The notes under the pieces: model-generated | What the model saw: the letters and a program-made list of their open reading frames with translations, nothing else | Database searches by the model: none | Told to the model about the DNA's origin: nothing | In this document: in pieces, positions 63,593-64,000 of the stretch | How the letters are laid out: every line of letters begins with the position of its first letter | Numbering within the stretch: position 1 is the first letter of the stretch | Position numbers and translations under genes: made by a program | Origin: Egicoccus sp. AB-alg2 | Lineage (GTDB): Bacteria > Actinomycetota > Nitriliruptoria > Nitriliruptorales > Nitriliruptoraceae | NCBI RefSeq assembly: GCF_041821065.1 | Contig: NZ_JBGUAX010000004.1 | Coordinates: 248,001-312,000 of the forward strand | Length of the DNA stretch: 64,000 nucleotides | Direction: 5' to 3'

Positions 63593-63739
63593 ATGCGACG
63601 GACGACCGGCGTGGCCCTGACGGCCGCCGCGGCCCTGGCGGTGGCCGGGTGCGAGACCACCAGCGAGGAGCCCGGCCCGGAGCTGGGCGAGCTGGACGAC
63701 TCGGCGATCGAACCGACCGACCCGCCCGAGGACCCGTGA
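63593..63739 (+). CDS. Short predicted lipoprotein (48 residues)
   Basis: MRRTTGVALTAAAALAVAGC is a complete lipoprotein signal with cysteine at residue 20. The 28-residue mature part is acidic (EEPGPELGELDD). GAGGAGG lies just upstream, and TAGCGT at 63564-63569 is 24 bases before the start, which supports a real gene. Mature function is unknown. Confidence 0.65.
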   Translation: MRRTTGVALTAAAALAVAGCETTSEEPGPELGELDDSAIEPTDPPEDP

Positions 63740-63749
63740 GGCCGTCCGC

Positions 63750-64000
63750 CTACTCGAGCTCTTCGGTGGGCGTGTCGATGAACGGCATCATCTGACGCAG
63801 TTGGCGGCCGACCTGCTCGATCTGGTGGTCGCGGCCGGCCTTGCGCATGGCCGCGAACGTCTCGCCGCCGCCCTCGATCTCCGCGACGAACCCCCGGGCG
63901 AACGTGCCGTCCTGGATCTCGGTCAGGATGTCCTTCATCGCCGCCCGGGCCTCGTCACCGATGACCCGCGGCCCGGACACGTAGTCGCCGTACTCCGCGG
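63750..64000 (-). CDS. ilvC: Ketol-acid reductoisomerase, C-terminal part (runs off the window)
   Basis: The reverse strand encodes the C-terminal 83 residues of acetohydroxyacid isomeroreductase: EYGDYVSGPRVI, MKDILTEIQDGTFARGFV, then a final IEQVGRQLRQMMPFID. The start lies beyond base 64000. The enzyme makes dihydroxy-isovalerate and -methylvalerate in valine and isoleucine synthesis using NADPH and Mg2+. The end is ten bases from the convergent short lipoprotein gene. Confidence 0.9.
   Translation of the reverse strand, partial: AEYGDYVSGPRVIGDEARAAMKDILTEIQDGTFARGFVAEIEGGGETFAAMRKAGRDHQIEQVGRQLRQMMPFIDTPTEELE

Overview
This window is very G+C-rich DNA with dense, mostly short-gapped genes, many GTG starts and many ATGA/GTGA stop-start overlaps. 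Marker genes point to a high-GC actinobacterium: a mycothiol-type maleylpyruvate isomerase, a DUF222 HNH nuclease, an ECF42-type sigma factor with its DGPF partner, an actinobacterial glgC/glgA pair and promoters with only a TAGNNT -10 box. A deep lineage such as the Nitriliruptoria is possible, but this is only inference. No rRNA, tRNA, CRISPR array, insertion sequence or prophage was recognised.

Region 1 (1-18.6 kb) is an aromatic-acid catabolic island. Leftward genes encode a 2-aminobenzoate/benzoate-CoA ligase (cut by the window edge), a luciferase-like monooxygenase and a fused FAD monooxygenase/old-yellow-enzyme reductase of the 2-aminobenzoyl-CoA (salicylyl-CoA) type. A compact rightward operon encodes an acyl-CoA dehydrogenase, SDR dehydrogenase, atypical crotonase, RidA-type imine hydrolase and glutaryl-CoA-dehydrogenase-like enzyme. 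The two operons diverge around a 34-bp inverted repeat. A PaaX regulator and thioesterase diverge from an aldehyde dehydrogenase / benzoate-CoA ligase / thioesterase / LLM-Nudix fusion operon. A separate gentisate operon (1,2-dioxygenase, fumarylpyruvate hydrolase, mycothiol-dependent isomerase) faces a convergent IclR regulator. Together they suggest CoA-dependent dearomatisation of anthranilate-like acids plus oxygenolytic gentisate cleavage.

Region 2 (18.7-31.7 kb) is mixed: an NAD-dependent epimerase, an orphan ABC ATPase, alkylation repair (MGMT-type methyltransferase plus Ada-AlkA fusion), a YdeP/FdhF-like molybdopterin oxidoreductase with a thioesterase, GNAT and MOSC proteins, a DUF222 HNH protein and the glgC-glgA glycogen/maltose-1-phosphate pair.

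Region 3 (31.8-49.7 kb) holds an amidohydrolase, a tandem-fused 3-hydroxyacyl-CoA dehydrogenase, two cyclophilins ending at a strong terminator, a primary-like sigma factor, a zinc alcohol dehydrogenase, methylmalonyl-CoA epimerase, a GGDEF-EAL protein, a thiolase, a TetR plus fatty-acid-hydroxylase-superfamily pair and MeaB.

Region 4 (49.7-64 kb) has an ABC-2 exporter with a divergent TetR, a PLP decarboxylase coupled to a sigma-like/transmembrane protein, MarR, an isobutyryl-CoA-type mutase large subunit, a ClC-CBS-RCK transporter, the ECF42/DGPF pair with a matching promoter, small conserved proteins, two lipoproteins and the end of ilvC. The mutase, MeaB, epimerase, thiolase and hydroxyacyl-CoA dehydrogenase together indicate branched-chain and short-chain acyl-CoA metabolism.
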